DNA of 64,000 nucleotides, from the NCBI GenBank assembly GCA_023213395.1, contig CM041465.1, forward strand, positions 69,571,741-69,635,740, in the 5' to 3' direction. A model generated the notes under the pieces. It made no database searches and had not been told where the DNA came from. It worked only from the letters and a program-made list of their open reading frames with translations. The stretch comes from Cycas panzhihuaensis. Lineage: Eukaryota > Cycadophyta. A program made the position numbers and the translations under genes. This document shows positions 10,741 to 21,359 of the stretch, one piece after another (position 1 is the first letter of the stretch; each line of letters starts with the position of its first letter).

Positions 10741-11434
10741 CCAACTGTTCTCCATGTGCTAATGGTCTTCTTTGGTATACCTGTCCTTTGAATCGATTTG
10801 CTTGTTCCATCACATCCAATTGCACTGTCCTTGTAGCCTCTTGTATTGCATCAACAACTTCGTGCAATCTCTTCTTTTCCACCACTGGGTCTGGAAAGTT
10901 TGTATTGTCTGTTATGTCCGTGGCTTTTCCGCTTCTTGTCTGAACATATACTGGCTTTTCCTTATCCGGAATTTTTGTAGCCAGATTTGAAGTTTGTACC
11001 TTGAGACCAGGATTCTTTGGACAATTCGCCCATTCATGGTCTGTTGGGCCACATTCTTCACAAATATAATCCTTTCCCTGCTTTTCTAATGGGTTATCTG
11101 TCCTGAAATGTCCCCATCTTGAGCACAAATGGCAGCGGACTGGTTTTGTCTTCCCTTTATATTGCTTAAAGGAAGAATTTTCTTTCTTTTGGTAAAAAGA
11201 TTCTCTTGGTGGGGTTCTATAATAACATTCCCATGTGTTATGATTTTCCCTTTTACAGATTTCACACCATTTTTTCTCCCTTTGCTGGTGTTCATTTCTA
11301 AAATGACCCTGTTATCCGCAAGGGGGCGGGCACCATACGTTATCTCGTGATTTTCCCAATTTTAATTTAGCTATTTCAGTTCTCAACTTTTCAATTTCTT
11401 CATTCTGCTGATTTTTAGCAGGCATTATGGAGGA
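10741..11434 (-). pseudogene. Gypsy G gag C-terminus with zinc knuckles
   Basis: Cysteine-rich segment near 11020-11140: 'CHLCSRWGHF' and 'CEECGPTDHEWANCP', two CCHC-type knuckles typical of RNA-binding Gag C-termini. The following 'KVQTSNLATKIPDKEK' leads into protease. It is split between two frames (10595-11128 and 11086-11295), so at least one frameshift exists. Confidence 0.8.
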
Positions 11435-12410
11435 CTAATGTTTCAACATTTCCACTTCTTTTCTCAACCTTTCAATTTCTGGATTTGTGGACCATAAGGA
11501 CATTTGCCCAAAATTTTGAATTCCAATATGTGCTGTCCTCATCTGATTTTCAAACCGTAACGCCAATTCTTTGACTTGCTCATAATTATTTAAAGGATGG
11601 AACATATTTTTTTCCTTTAAATGAGGTAATAAACCTTGTACAAAATATTTGAGTGACAGCATTGGATTGATTGGTACAAGAGGATCCATTTTGTTTAATA
11701 TAATCCTTAATCTACCATCAAAATCATTAACTGACTCACTGGGTATTTGCCTGATTTCTTCCAGGGCCTGAAACACCGCCATTGGATCTCTTAACCGTTG
11801 AAATCTATCCAGAAATTTTGTTTGAACTGCTTCCCAACTGGGATTTGTTCTTGCAACATATTGGTACCACGCGATTGCTGTTCCTCGTAATGTAGAAAAG
11901 AATCTTGCTTTGATTTCTTCCGGGTCTTTGATTTTCTTGATTTTTAACATATTGGAGAACAAGGCCAGATGATCTTCGGAATCTCTGGAACCATCGAACT
12001 GAAGATGTCCAAACATGGCATCGTTTTGAACTACTACATACAGAGAAATTGTTTGGCTTCCTCCATGACCTTGTGACATTGTTCTTGGACCTGAAGATTC
12101 TGGTCTTGCTGGTTCAATTATATTTAATTCTTCCTCGCTTCCCCCTTGTCTCAAAGTTGCGCTTTCTGGGCTCTCTTCAATGAATGATGAACCTGTGAAC
12201 ATACGACTCATTCTATACAATGGGTTTAGTACATGAGAATGATCTTCTTTTACCTGCAGAATATAACAGTCCCACCCTGCTGAGGTGGTGCCGTATACTT
12301 CCAATTTAAGCAAATTTTCTTCTTTTATAACAGTCTGCAGACTCTCTTTTTGCTTGTCTGTTAATTCCTGCTTTTCTTCGGGATTCAAGTCCTCCTACAA
12401 TGTTTCTTTA
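11435..12410 (-). pseudogene. Gypsy G gag core (retrotransposon Gag domain)
   Basis: Open frame of 317 codons. The Gag core is recognised by 'FDGSRDSEDHLALFSNML', 'KARFFSTLRGTAIAWYQ' and 'WEAVQTKFLDRFQRL' (residues about 130-215). The second helical half, 'YFVQGLLPHLKEKN', leads to 'ELALRFENQMR'. It would assemble particles in the cytoplasm. A stop near 12390 separates it from the repeat-rich N-terminal part. Confidence 0.88.
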
Positions 12411-13361
12411 CACTTTGGAAAATCTTCTGTATTCAATATTGCTTTCTTCTGTGAATTTTCAAGATTCAACAACAATTCTATACAGTTCTTCTGTTGATTT
12501 TTCAGCCTGTCTGTATCTTCTTTAAGGCGCAACCCTTGTTGGGTTTGCCGGCCTACTACTTGCTGAGTTTTCAACGGATTTCTAACTTTCTTCTTGGCGC
12601 AACCCTTGATGGGTTTGCCGCCCTTCAACCTGCTGAATTTTCAGCGAATTATCTTCTTTTTCTTGGCGCAACCCTTGCTAGGTTTGCCGCCCTTCAACAT
12701 GCTGAATTTTCAGCGAATTATCTTCTTCTTGGCACAACTCTTGCTGGGTTGGCCGCCCTTCAACCTACTGAATTTTCAGCAATTTATCTTCTTCTTGGCA
12801 CAACCCTTGCTGGGTTAGCTGCCCTTCAACCTGCTGAATTTTTAGCAATTTATCTTCTTCTTCTTGGTGCAACCCTTGCTGGGTTTGTTGCCCTTCAACC
12901 TGTTGAATTTTCAGCAATTTATCTTCTTCTTCTTGGTGCAACCCTTGCTGGGTTTGCTGCCCTTCATCTATTGAATCAATTACTTGTTTTAGTTTTAAAT
13001 TTTGGATTATTTCAGAGTTTTCCCATACCTGATCATCTTCAAAATTTTGCAGGTTTCTGCCTTCCCGATCTTCCTTTTCCGCTTGGCTTGATTCTTCTCT
13101 TTCATCAGGAATTCTGCTTTCCTTTTCCTCCTTTGGCTGGCTCCTGTTTTCCTGAGGCTCCTCGTCTTTATTACATTCTACCGGTACTGCTGGGGTCTGA
13201 CTTTCTTCCTGCCGCCCCTTCCAACTTCGCTTCTTTACCGGTTTTCTTTCTACTGGCTCCCTGGGTCTTCGCGCGCCCTCTTGGCTCTTCTCCGCGTCCC
13301 AACGTTGGCTTCTTTCGTTTTGCGTCTCTGTCTTCTTCAGCGAGTTGACCCTAGGTGGCAT
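12411..13361 (-). pseudogene. Gypsy G gag N-terminal region with tandem coding repeat
   Basis: Starts at the ATG at 13361, about 50 bases inside the PBS, with a basic region (KKTETQNERSQRWDAEKSQ) and then an acidic one. From about 12980 to 12530 a 66-72 bp unit is repeated about seven times, coding for variants of 'QQTQQGLHQEEEDKLL'. The first three units are in an open frame; later ones carry stops. The rest of the chain is predicted hydrophilic. The opposite-strand open frame here (12494-13348) is a mirror image of the repeats and not a gene. Confidence 0.8.
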
Positions 13362-13405
13362 GAACAGCCTCTGGTTTTTAACGTTTCATCGTGCTTCTGT
13401 TAGGA

Positions 13406-13423
13406 AATTCGGCAACGGAACCA
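13406..13423 (-). promoter_or_regulatory. Primer-binding site of gypsy G
   Basis: Three bases after the 5' LTR, the minus strand reads TGGTTCCGTTGCCG. This resembles the TGGCGCCGTTGCC primer site common in Athila/Tat elements and differs from the initiator-Met site used by most other elements here. Confidence 0.75.
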
Positions 13424-13426
13424 AGA

Positions 13427-14099
13427 TGTGTGTGCCTTAATCCTACTAGTCAACATACACACTTTAGGAAAAGAAAGGCACACAATTGTGGGGTAAAATC
13501 ATCAGGAATCAATTTTATTCAGAACAAGGCACTGCGTCTGGTCCTCTCACAACCAGACGCCTGCCGGAATAGTACAATTGGCTGTCCTAACATGTGGCAC
13601 AGCCCCAACTGATATACATGCATGCACATTGGACTGGACTTACTCTCCTTACCGCACATTGCAGTTCTAACTCTTATATACAATACATGTTTAGTTACAT
13701 AACTGTTTTTTCAAAATTAGTCCTACTCAACGACTTATTCCTTTCCAACTGTCCTTGGTCTGCCCGCTACCCGGAGCGACCCATAACCTTCCCGAGTTGC
13801 ACTTGTAGTAGCAGCTGCCGCACCTAGGTAGTAGTTGCCACACCTGGGTAGCGGCTCGATGGCTTGTAGCGACAAGATGCGATTGTAGTAGCGATTCTAG
13901 CCATACAACACCTTCCGTAGCGACAAAGTGGCGATTGTAGCAAAGATTACAACACCTTCCATAGCAACATAGTAGCAGTTGCAGCAGCTTTGTAGCAATT
14001 GTAGCAACACAGTAGCAATTGCAGCAGCTTCAGAGCGATTGTAGCAAGAAGATGCGATTCGACCATATCTTCAAAATTGACTGCTTTTATCTGCACACA
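13427..14099 (-). repeat. 5' LTR of gypsy G (673 bp)
   Basis: Pairs with 4130-4784; ends TGTGTG...CACACA. A TATA-like 'CTTATATACAATAC' on the plus strand (about 13672) is conserved in both LTRs, as is the variable 'TAGCGATT' array at about 13860-14060. The repeat ATATT follows immediately. Confidence 0.92.
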
Positions 14100-14596
14100 A
14101 TATTGATGGTTACATTACATGCCTTTGGGAGTTTTCCTACTACCATTTCAACTATTTCTGTTTTAGAGATGGTTGCCCTGATGCTTAAAAGATAGTTCCA
14201 GATTGTAGTGACTTTATGAATGAAGTCTGCTAGTATTTCTGTTTCTTTCATAAACAATTTAAATAACTCATCTTTCAAAGTTATAATCCTCGCTCCATTC
14301 TTTTCGGCATAGAGATTTTCAAAAGTCTTCCAAATTTGAGAGCAAGAATTTGATTTGTCTGTGTATATTAAAAGATGATAAAAAACTGACATTTTCAAAG
14401 TTATTACTCCTACATTATTTCTTTCTTTCCAATTTTACTAGGCATCTCCTTTAGTTTCTAGCATTTTTTCTTCCCCAACGGTTAATTCCCAGGCATTTTT
14501 GGCACGCAAAAAGGCTTCCATTTTAATTCTCCAAACGTGATAGTTATTTTTAGTCAGTTTATCTGCATCATTGAGGCCCAAAATGGAGGATGCCAT
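14100..14596 (-). pseudogene. Copia F gag, N-terminal part
   Basis: Begins at ATG 14596 (MASSILGLNDADKL), followed by 'NYHVWRIKMEAFLRAKNAWEL' and, after a break, 'QIWKTFENLYAEKN' and 'LKDELFKLFMKETE', typical of copia gag (UBN2 family). It is cut by G at 14099/14100; the ATATT flank is the target duplication. Confidence 0.87.
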
Positions 14597-15490
14597 GATT
14601 GCACTAATGAAAGTATGAATACTATTTCAGAAACAAGTCTGAGAAGTTAAGGTCGTACGACTGTACGGATGTGAGGATTTCCATACGGATCTGAAGTTGT
14701 ACAAATTTAATTAAAAAATATCACAAAATGTAGATCTCTCAAATGGGTATCCAGATCTATACTTATTTTTTGAATATCCTTTCTAAACTGAGAAAAAAGG
14801 GGCTCAAAGATATGAAATGTACGATTAGGGTTTTATAGAAAAATGCTTGAAATTTTTCAAAAAGTCCACAAAGATCCACGAAATTGGTATCAAAAAAATC
14901 AGATTTCAAAAACTAAGAGATTGAGTCTAATTTTACCCGGTTTGATGAATAGATTCTATCAATACAATCAATTTTTTTCTTAAACCTGTGCAAAGAGAAA
15001 AACTCGTTTTTCGCCTTGAAAACTTCCTCAGATGAAGATGACACAGTTAGGAAAAATGACGTCTGTACAGAGGTGAGTTTGCTAGTGAAATTTCAAGTCG
15101 ATATAAAAACTTTGAAAAAACTGAGTTTGTACTTGTTCGTACCAGTTTGTACAATTTTGTACAATGAGAGATTCTGGCTTTTGATGACTTTGTCTTCCTT
15201 CGAAATGATTGACAGAGACTTGAACCCCTTCACATGATCTAACTGATTGTTTTTCCTTAGAATTTTTAGACAAGCTGCATAGCTTGCTTTGATACCATGT
15301 TAAGATTGCAATTACACCAAAACCTCGAGGAGTTAGTGTCTGATACAAATCTCGTATATGAACACTCCACAGGGTGGTTAGTCCCAGGGCCCAAGGTGGC
15401 GGTTAGTCTACGTAAACAATTCCCGAGATGCGGCAGTTAGTCCAACAACCCCTCTCTAACGTTACTCGGGAGGAAATGATCCTAGGATGA
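14597..15490 (-). other. Copia F 5' leader
   Basis: Untranslated leader with no gene. It contains the GTACGACTGTACGGAT palindromic motif at about 14655-14670 and several GTAC-containing echoes near 15065-15165. A second primer-site-like block with LTR-end-like sequence lies at about 15286-15302 (see findings). Confidence 0.7.
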
Positions 15491-15503
15491 GGCTCTGATA
15501 CCA
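15491..15503 (-). promoter_or_regulatory. Primer-binding site of copia F
   Basis: The minus strand reads TGGTATCAGAGCC directly after the LTR end, complementary to the 3' end of initiator tRNA-Met, the usual copia primer. Confidence 0.9.
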
Positions 15504-15739
15504 TGTTAAAATCTGAATTCTCTGACAAATGGAGGGAAAAATCAATGTTTTATTATGTGAGGAATTCCTCTCTTTATACATCAAGCTTTGTAACTATTAC
15601 ATGGTTTATTATAACCAATCATATATATTATATTTACATAAAGCACAATGAGGGTTTAATTACATTACCCCCCCTCTTTTAATAATCCTAAGATAAAATA
15701 TTATACTTTAATAGTATCTTCAAAATTTCATCTCTAACA
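15504..15739 (-). repeat. 5' LTR of copia F (236 bp)
   Basis: The minus-strand sequence starts TGTTAGAGATG and ends TTTTAACA before the PBS. Related to the LTRs of C and P (TGTTAGAATATAATG). The partner is off-window. The plus-strand base after it begins integrase sequence of H. Confidence 0.8.
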
Positions 15740-16412
15740 AGCAACAACTTTGGCACAAATGGCTCAATTTGGCTGAATGGTAGTACAACGCCACTTACCA
15801 TACAACGGCAAGAATGACTCCCTTCCAGGCGCTAAATGGGTTCAAGCCACCATCCCTCCTTACATGGACAAAGACATCGTGCCTACAAGGGGTTCAAGAA
15901 TAGCAAGAGCAAATGGATCAAACGCTATGAATATTAAAAGACAATTTAAACACCGCAAGAAATTGAATGAAGCAACAAGCAGACTTACATAGATCCGAAA
16001 GATCCTTCTCAGTTGGTGATTGGGTTTTCTTCAAATTGTAACCATACAAGTAGTTGACTCTCAGACAAATAAGCAAATAGAAACTAGCACCTAGATTTTT
16101 CAGGTCATATTAGGTCAGTGAGAAGATTGGAGAAGTAGCCTATCAACTAGCCCTACCTCAAGAAAGTCGTATTCACGATGTCTTCCACGTATCATGCCTC
16201 AAGCAAAAGCTCGGTGAGAAAATCACTCCTTAAACCAACATTACGGAGCTAGATGAAGAAGGAAAATTTATTTTGGAACCCAAAGGGATTTTACAGGTTT
16301 GAATAAAGCAACTGTGCTTTAAGGAAATAAGAGATGGGAATCTGAAGAATAGATTTGCCAACATTCAAACATACCATGCTTTGAGGGCAAAGCATGCTTT
16401 CGAGGGGGAACT
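15740..16412 (+). pseudogene. Gypsy H integrase C-terminus, truncated
   Basis: The end of a gypsy pol gene. From 15742 the frame gives 'QQLWHKWLNLAEW', a stop in place of Trp, then 'YNATYHTTARMTPFQAL' (typical integrase end 'WYNxxYHT...MTPFxAL'). After frame changes come 'GEVAYQLALPQESRIHDVFHVS' and 'LEPKGILQV', a chromodomain-type ending. The left part was displaced by insertion of F at 15739/15740. It ends at a purine run (16401-16410) before the LTR. Confidence 0.85.
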
Positions 16413-16865
16413 TGAAGCGTTCCTTTTTTCTTCCCTTATCTGGGCGACTTAGCAAGGAGAATTTCACCGACATGGTAGAGAGAATTTGGCTGACTTAATT
16501 AACCCAAAAGTGCCTTAGTTTTGGTTGACTTCCATTTTATTTCTGCCCGAGCTCCATCCCAGGGTTGTGGCCACCTATTTAAAGGAAAGTTTGGGCTCAG
16601 TCTTGATCATCATAACTAAGTTGTTGGCTGCTATAATCTCCACCTTAGGCCTGCAGTTTCTCTGGAGGGAACCTCGCCTTAAAGAGAGAAGCTTTACAAG
16701 GTGTTACCTTATCAATTTTCCTTCATATTTTGATTTGTACTCTCATTTATTTTATTAATAATTATTGAAAATAGTCCAAAGGTCTCTACAGTTCTAGTAT
16801 TAGAACTATATTTTTGTATTTTGTTCTACTTTTGCTCTATTTTCTATAAAAGGATTGTGCAGGCC
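16413..16865 (+). repeat. 3' LTR of gypsy H (rest at 41916-41922)
   Basis: Starts TGAAGCGTTCC after the purine tract. It is interrupted after AGGCC at 16865 by the copia array I-J and ends TGCTACA at 41922, giving about 460 bp. LTRs L and M start and end alike (TGT..GTTCC ... CTACA), so H, L and M are one LTR family. Confidence 0.8.
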
Positions 16866-17501
16866 TATTAAGACCTTTATGTTTACTTGTTAAGCATTGT
16901 ACTTTATATTGTACTTTTGATGTACTTTATGTAACACTATGTAAGAGTGACTTATCACCTAATGTGATAAAGTGCATACCCACATTTGTTCTAGTGACAT
17001 AATGTTGTAAGTTGAAGGTCAATGTACCCTCATGTACTTTTGCTCATGAAAGAGAATGCAAGGGACACATGTCCCACATGCAAAGGGCATACCTTGGATG
17101 TTTGACAAGGACCAAGGTCCTCCTTCACATTTATATGAGGAGGCCAAGCCTCATGCATCACATGAGGTTAGTGAGTTTGTATTGTTATGCTGCTAGTTTG
17201 ATTCTAAGATAATCTTGTTTATCTAGAGCAAGGATAAATTCCTTCTCCTCCATGTTTGTGTTCACCTTATGCTTGAATACATTGTGCTTTATGCTTGTTT
17301 ATTTGCTCATGTTCATAGCTACCTAATGTAGATGCTAATCATCTCCTCATGCTAGAAGATTTCCTCTCCATAAGATCCTAAGGACTGTGCTCATTAATCA
17401 TTGGTGTGAACCCTGAATGCCATCATCACCCTCTCCATAAGATCTTAAGGACTGTGCTTATCAATCATTGGTGTGAAACCTGAATGCCATCATCATCAAC
17501 A
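16866..17501 (+). repeat. LTR 1 of array I-J (636 bp)
   Basis: Begins TATTAAGACC (TG start changed to TA) and ends ATCAACA two bases before the primer site. Matches LTR 2 and LTR 3; it contains the 'GACTTATCACCTAATGTGAT' block near 16950 shared by all three. Confidence 0.88.
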
Positions 17502-19026
17502 TTTGGTATCAGAGCCAAAAGGAGAAGGATTCCTTGTTCTAAGGATTGAAAGAGGGTTCCAAACCCTTGGTGATGACCTTCACTCTTCGAAGGCGATCTA
17601 AGGCTGAGTTTGGGTCACTTTTCTATAGATTTTCATCATTTTTCAGATATTTGCAAGTTGGAAATCAATAGATTAATTCTTTCAAATTTTTTTAGTTGAA
17701 TATTGAAAAAGAAGAAAAAAAAAAAATCATTACATATTCTGGTTTATGTTTCAAATCTGCAAGAAGAAAAATATTTATTTGTCTATGTTTCATTCATTGC
17801 AATGTTATGAAGAAGAGACAATTTTTTTCTTTTTCATTGTTGGGCACTAGAAATTAGTAGTCTTGCTACTCACTATTAGGCAATTCTTGCTTAGAGTAAT
17901 TTGTGGATGTCTCTGATCCTTACTCACTATCTTTCACCCTATTAGGCATCGATCCTTGGTGTAAATCAACTTTGCTTGACCTGAGCGTCTGTTAAACTCT
18001 GTTTGATGACACCCTAAACTTTGTATGACATGCCAACAGATTGTTCTATTCCTGCATCAATTGGGTAACTTACATCACTGCTAGTATAGGCTCTCGCAGT
18101 TGCATGGTTCTTTATCTGGCTCTCGTCACTGATCGACTCCTTCTCGCTTTGCAACTACTCATGCCATCTTTGTAGGCCACATTTCTGTGTGGCAGCACCT
18201 CACGAACCTTGCTCGACCCTACCACACTTCAATACACTATAAACTCTGAGCTTTTGTTGTGCATTTAATCAAATACGAATGAAAAACGTCGCCCCAATGT
18301 CGTGCTCCCTCGAAATCATTCACTCGACTTGTTCTCAATGACAGATGCACCAAATCTTACAAAGTGAGTATTGACTCTTTTGTACACAGAGGAGGAACAC
18401 AAATCTAGAGCCGTTTGATGATCCATATCTCCATTCGATTAGATATCTCGACTGAGTCATCATTTTTTAGTCGCCACCGTCATAGGTCTATGAAAAATGA
18501 TTTTCAAACAAAAATTTTGATTTTCAACTTTATTAAAATTACCTTAGGTTATTTAAAAAAAAGTGGATATTCTAGGAATATACCACATTTGATAAAGGTT
18601 ATTTCTTCTAAAGTTTGCTTTTTAAAAGAGATTTCTATCTTATTTCATTATTCCAAAGGCAAATTACATTCTCTTTTTATTTTTGAGTTATTTACACAAA
18701 AAAAAAATCAAATGTGTTAATTAACTCAAAACAAGTGATTTTTCAATCATTTTTGTACTTGTTGTAAAAAATTCACATTGTACAAATGTTTATAAGGCTC
18801 CCTGTATGGTGACCTTGATGCCCTAAGCCTTAAAAAGGGCTCAAAATCACTTTATTGTGAGGCCAATTAGGACTATTTTAAAGTCCTAACACTTTGGTGG
18901 TGGATTGATTACTTGGCATACTTGTTTAAATTTGGCATTTTGCGGTCATTTATTTGCATTAAAATGAAACCATTCAAGGCACAACATTGAAGCAAACATA
19001 TCTTCATTTGACACTTAGCAATTAGT
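17502..19026 (+). other. Leader of unit I, with primer-binding site
   Basis: TGGTATCAGAGCC at 17504-17516 is the initiator-Met primer site. The following 1.5 kb has no gene; the open frame at 18415-18720 is not retained as coding in the second copy. It aligns along its length with 30288-31790, then jumps straight into RT sequence near 19020, so gag, protease and integrase are deleted. Confidence 0.78.
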
Positions 19027-19982
19027 TGTAAATGGGTGTGCAAAACCAAATTCCAATATGATGATTCAATCGAGTGTCATAACGCTCAACTTGTTACAAA
19101 GGGATTTAAACAAAAGGAAGGCATTGACTATGAGGAGACCTTTGCACCGGTAGCAAATATGAACACCATCAGACTCATATTGGCCTGAGTTGCTTAATGC
19201 AAGTGGTCAATCTATTAGATGGATGTGAAGAGCACCTTTCTCAATGGTAATCTTCAAGAGGAGGTTTATTTAGAGTAACATCATGATTACGTGTCACATG
19301 GCAAAGAACAACTAGTCTGTTGCCTCAAGAAGGTTGTGTATGGTTTGAAACAGGCACCTAGAGCATGGTATTCTAAAATCGATGATTATTTTTTTAGACA
19401 TGGATATCATTGATCCTCATCAGATCCTAACCTATACATAAAAATTAGGAATAACCATGCAATCTTTGCCATATTATATGTTGATGACTTAGGGATCACG
19501 AGAAGTGACATTAAGATAATACAAGTTCTTCAAGATGATCTTAAGAGGAGTTTTGAGACGATAGATCTTCGACTTCTCCATTATTTCTTAGGCATTGAGG
19601 TATGGCAATAGCCAGGTCACATCTTCATTTCCCAAGCCAAATATTCTTGCGACAGTTTGCAGCGATTCAGAATGGAGGATTGCAAACCATCACCTTCACC
19701 CATGGAGAATGGAACCAAATTGTCACTTGATGAGGAAGCAACACCTGCAAATCCCACTTTATATCGACAACTAGTGTGTAGTTTAATCTACTTAACCAAC
19801 ACTAGACTAGATCTCTCATTTTCAGTTGAGATTTGCTCCAAATACATGTCTTAACCTAATCAGAAACATTGGAATGCAACCAAACGTATACTGAGATATC
19901 TCAAAGGCACATTGCAGCATAGCCTACAATATACACATACTGAAAACATTTTGGAGGGGTTCTTGGATTTCGATTGGGCAGG
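19020..19982 (+). pseudogene. Copia unit I reverse transcriptase
   Basis: Starts abruptly at 'GCKWVCKTKF' and runs through '[21 protein letters not shown]', '[15 protein letters not shown]', the catalytic 'LYVDDLGI' (about 19470) and 'GSLIYLTN'-like sequence. Stops interrupt it near 19185, 19215, 19275 and 19607. It is cut at 'FDWAG' (RNase H start) by gypsy B at 19982/19983 and resumes at 29263. Confidence 0.87.
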
Positions 19983-20252
19983 TGATATGCTTCTGGATTG
20001 AAGCACCTTCAGGTCTTCAGTATGCACAAGAATGCTAGTCTAAGAGGGGAAGGAATAGCTTCTCTCTTCATCGATTTCCTTGAAGAAATGACTTATATAT
20101 TTATATAAACTTAGGTTGGTTGTATGTAGGACACGTGTATTCTATGCAGGACATGTGTCACCTATGTATCTAATTGCTAATTAGGTTCCTTAAGTACCTT
20201 TTAAGTGATACCTAAAGAACACTATACATTAGGATTACATAAATATTCATCA
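19983..20252 (-). repeat. 3' LTR of gypsy B (270 bp)
   Basis: The plus strand runs TGATATGCTTCTGG to ATATTCATCA; pairs with 28993-29262. The minus-strand purine tract GGGAGGAAC abuts it. Confidence 0.9.
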
Positions 20253-20710
20253 GTTCCTCCCTGATTAGAAAGAAATTAGCCCCAATTTCTGCTGAAGATG
20301 GGGGAAATGTTTTTTGAAAGCTGCTTCAGAAATCCATTAGGAATAATATACTGCCCAGTTCGTCATTGTTGAGTGTCGAGAATGGTGTTGTTGAAAGGAG
20401 ACGCTGAAAATATGGAATGTTATAAGGATGAACAACAACGGGTACAACTTCAAAGTTATGGTGGCCCATATAACTTGAGTTGACTCGTGCAATCTAGATA
20501 GAGCCAATCTCTGTCATTGACTTGAAAAGAAAGTTATGGAGTGATGTTGATGTTGAATTGCTTTACTTTTGGCCTATGTCTGGTGGAGAATTTGCTTGAA
20601 ACATGGCCATCATGCTGGTGACCAAAATTTGTTGAATTCATGCTATGAGGATCCTGTCGTGGTTCTGGTTGAGACTGATCCTCCAGATCATAAGATATAA
20701 TTTGTCTCTG
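20253..20710 (-). pseudogene. Gag start and pol end of gypsy B, middle deleted
   Basis: 20253 to about 20490 aligns with the integrase end of D (43840-44120), including 'AGATGGGG' and the 'AACTTGAG' pol-end block. About 20590-20700 aligns with the start of D's gag (48020-48165): a start codon, then 'LVTSMMAMFQAN' against D's 'LVTSMMTMFQQI'. Nearly the whole gag-pol between these points is missing. A stop interrupts the gag piece, so no protein is expected. Confidence 0.75.
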
Positions 20711-20719
20711 CGAGATATG

Positions 20720-21070
20720 CCTGGCTGTGGAGAGGGTTTATGGCAATATGCTCACAGAAGAAAATTTATCTCAAAACTATAGCTACCAATGAGAAATTGT
20801 ACGGGGTACACCTGCCTAAGGAGACGGCTTATGGCAATATATCCATTGTACAAGAATTTTAGAAGAATGGTATGGGGTATGCCTGCCTAAGGGGAGGGCT
20901 TATGACAATATGCCCATTATACATGGAAAAAAGTATGCTCACTTGCCAATGTTCGGGACACACCTGCCTAGAGAGAGGGCTTATGGCAATGTGCCTTAGA
21001 ATGATATTGAAGGAGGTATATTCCTGAGTAGGTGGTCTAAGGTATGCCTATAAGGGCTTATGGTCGGATA
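20720..21070 (-). repeat. Leader tandem repeats of gypsy B
   Basis: Four imperfect copies of a 60-90 bp unit. The plus-strand core is GGGGTAYRCCTGCCTA followed by GAGGGCTTATGGCAATATG. The same repeat lies in the leader of D (55612-55840). The core's two ends (GGGGTATGCC and GGCAATATGCCC) are partly complementary and could form a stem. Confidence 0.83.
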
Positions 21071-21359
21071 TTCATAATTTCCCCCTTTTTTACAAATTAG
21101 GTAGGTCACAAGTGTGAGTAATTACTCAGTGACTGCAAGGCCTTGAAAGAATTTTATGTCTTAGTAGCAAGGTATGAAGAGTCTTACCTTGAAAGCTACG
21201 CAACAATAACAATATTAATAATTATTGCTTTCATAAAAGAAAACAATGTAAGACAAACTTTGGAATTAAAAAATCAAAAGAAGAATATTCTAATTCACAC
21301 ATTCCTAAGTGTTGGAACTTTAGGTTATGCTAAATTAATTGAACGACCATAACTTCAAG
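21071..21359. other. Unassigned DNA between TEL fragment and leader repeats
   Basis: AT-rich. The plus-strand open stretch 21143-21352 has no recognisable product. It could be 3' UTR of the captured gene or element leader. Confidence 0.4.

Larger units (their letters stand above)
4130..14099 (-). mobile_element. Gypsy element G (Athila/Tat-like), near full length
   Basis: A complete minus-strand Ty3/gypsy element of 9,970 bp. It has LTRs at 4130-4784 and 13427-14099 and identical target duplications ATATT (4125-4129 and 14100-14104), which interrupt F's gag. Minus-strand order: 5' LTR, PBS, repeat-rich gag, zinc knuckles, protease (DGGSG), RT-RNase H (FLDD), integrase, a long noncoding stretch with a 31-bp repeat, an extra sense ORF, 3' LTR. 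Domain order and PBS type suggest the non-chromovirus Athila/Tat branch. RT-RNase H is one intact frame of 533 codons; gag has stops. Confidence 0.93.
1519..15739 (-). mobile_element. Copia element F, invaded by A and G
   Basis: A minus-strand Ty1/copia element. Reading on the minus strand: 5' LTR (15504-15739), primer-binding site, leader, gag start (14596), then gag interrupted by gypsy G (4130-14099). After G come the rest of gag (4129 downward), protease, integrase and RT, cut at 1519 by copia A. The 3' LTR is off-window. F sits inside the integrase end of gypsy H. Everything coding carries stops. Confidence 0.88.

Noticed and set aside
12494-13348. 284-codon leucine-rich plus-strand open frame that looks like a membrane protein
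   Set aside because: It is the antisense of the repeated gag N-terminal region of G; the Leu-rich pattern mirrors the CAA/GAA-rich coding repeats.
18415-18720. 101-codon plus-strand open frame in the unit I leader
   Set aside because: Not kept in the homologous leader of unit J (about 31200-31500), so unlikely to be coding.
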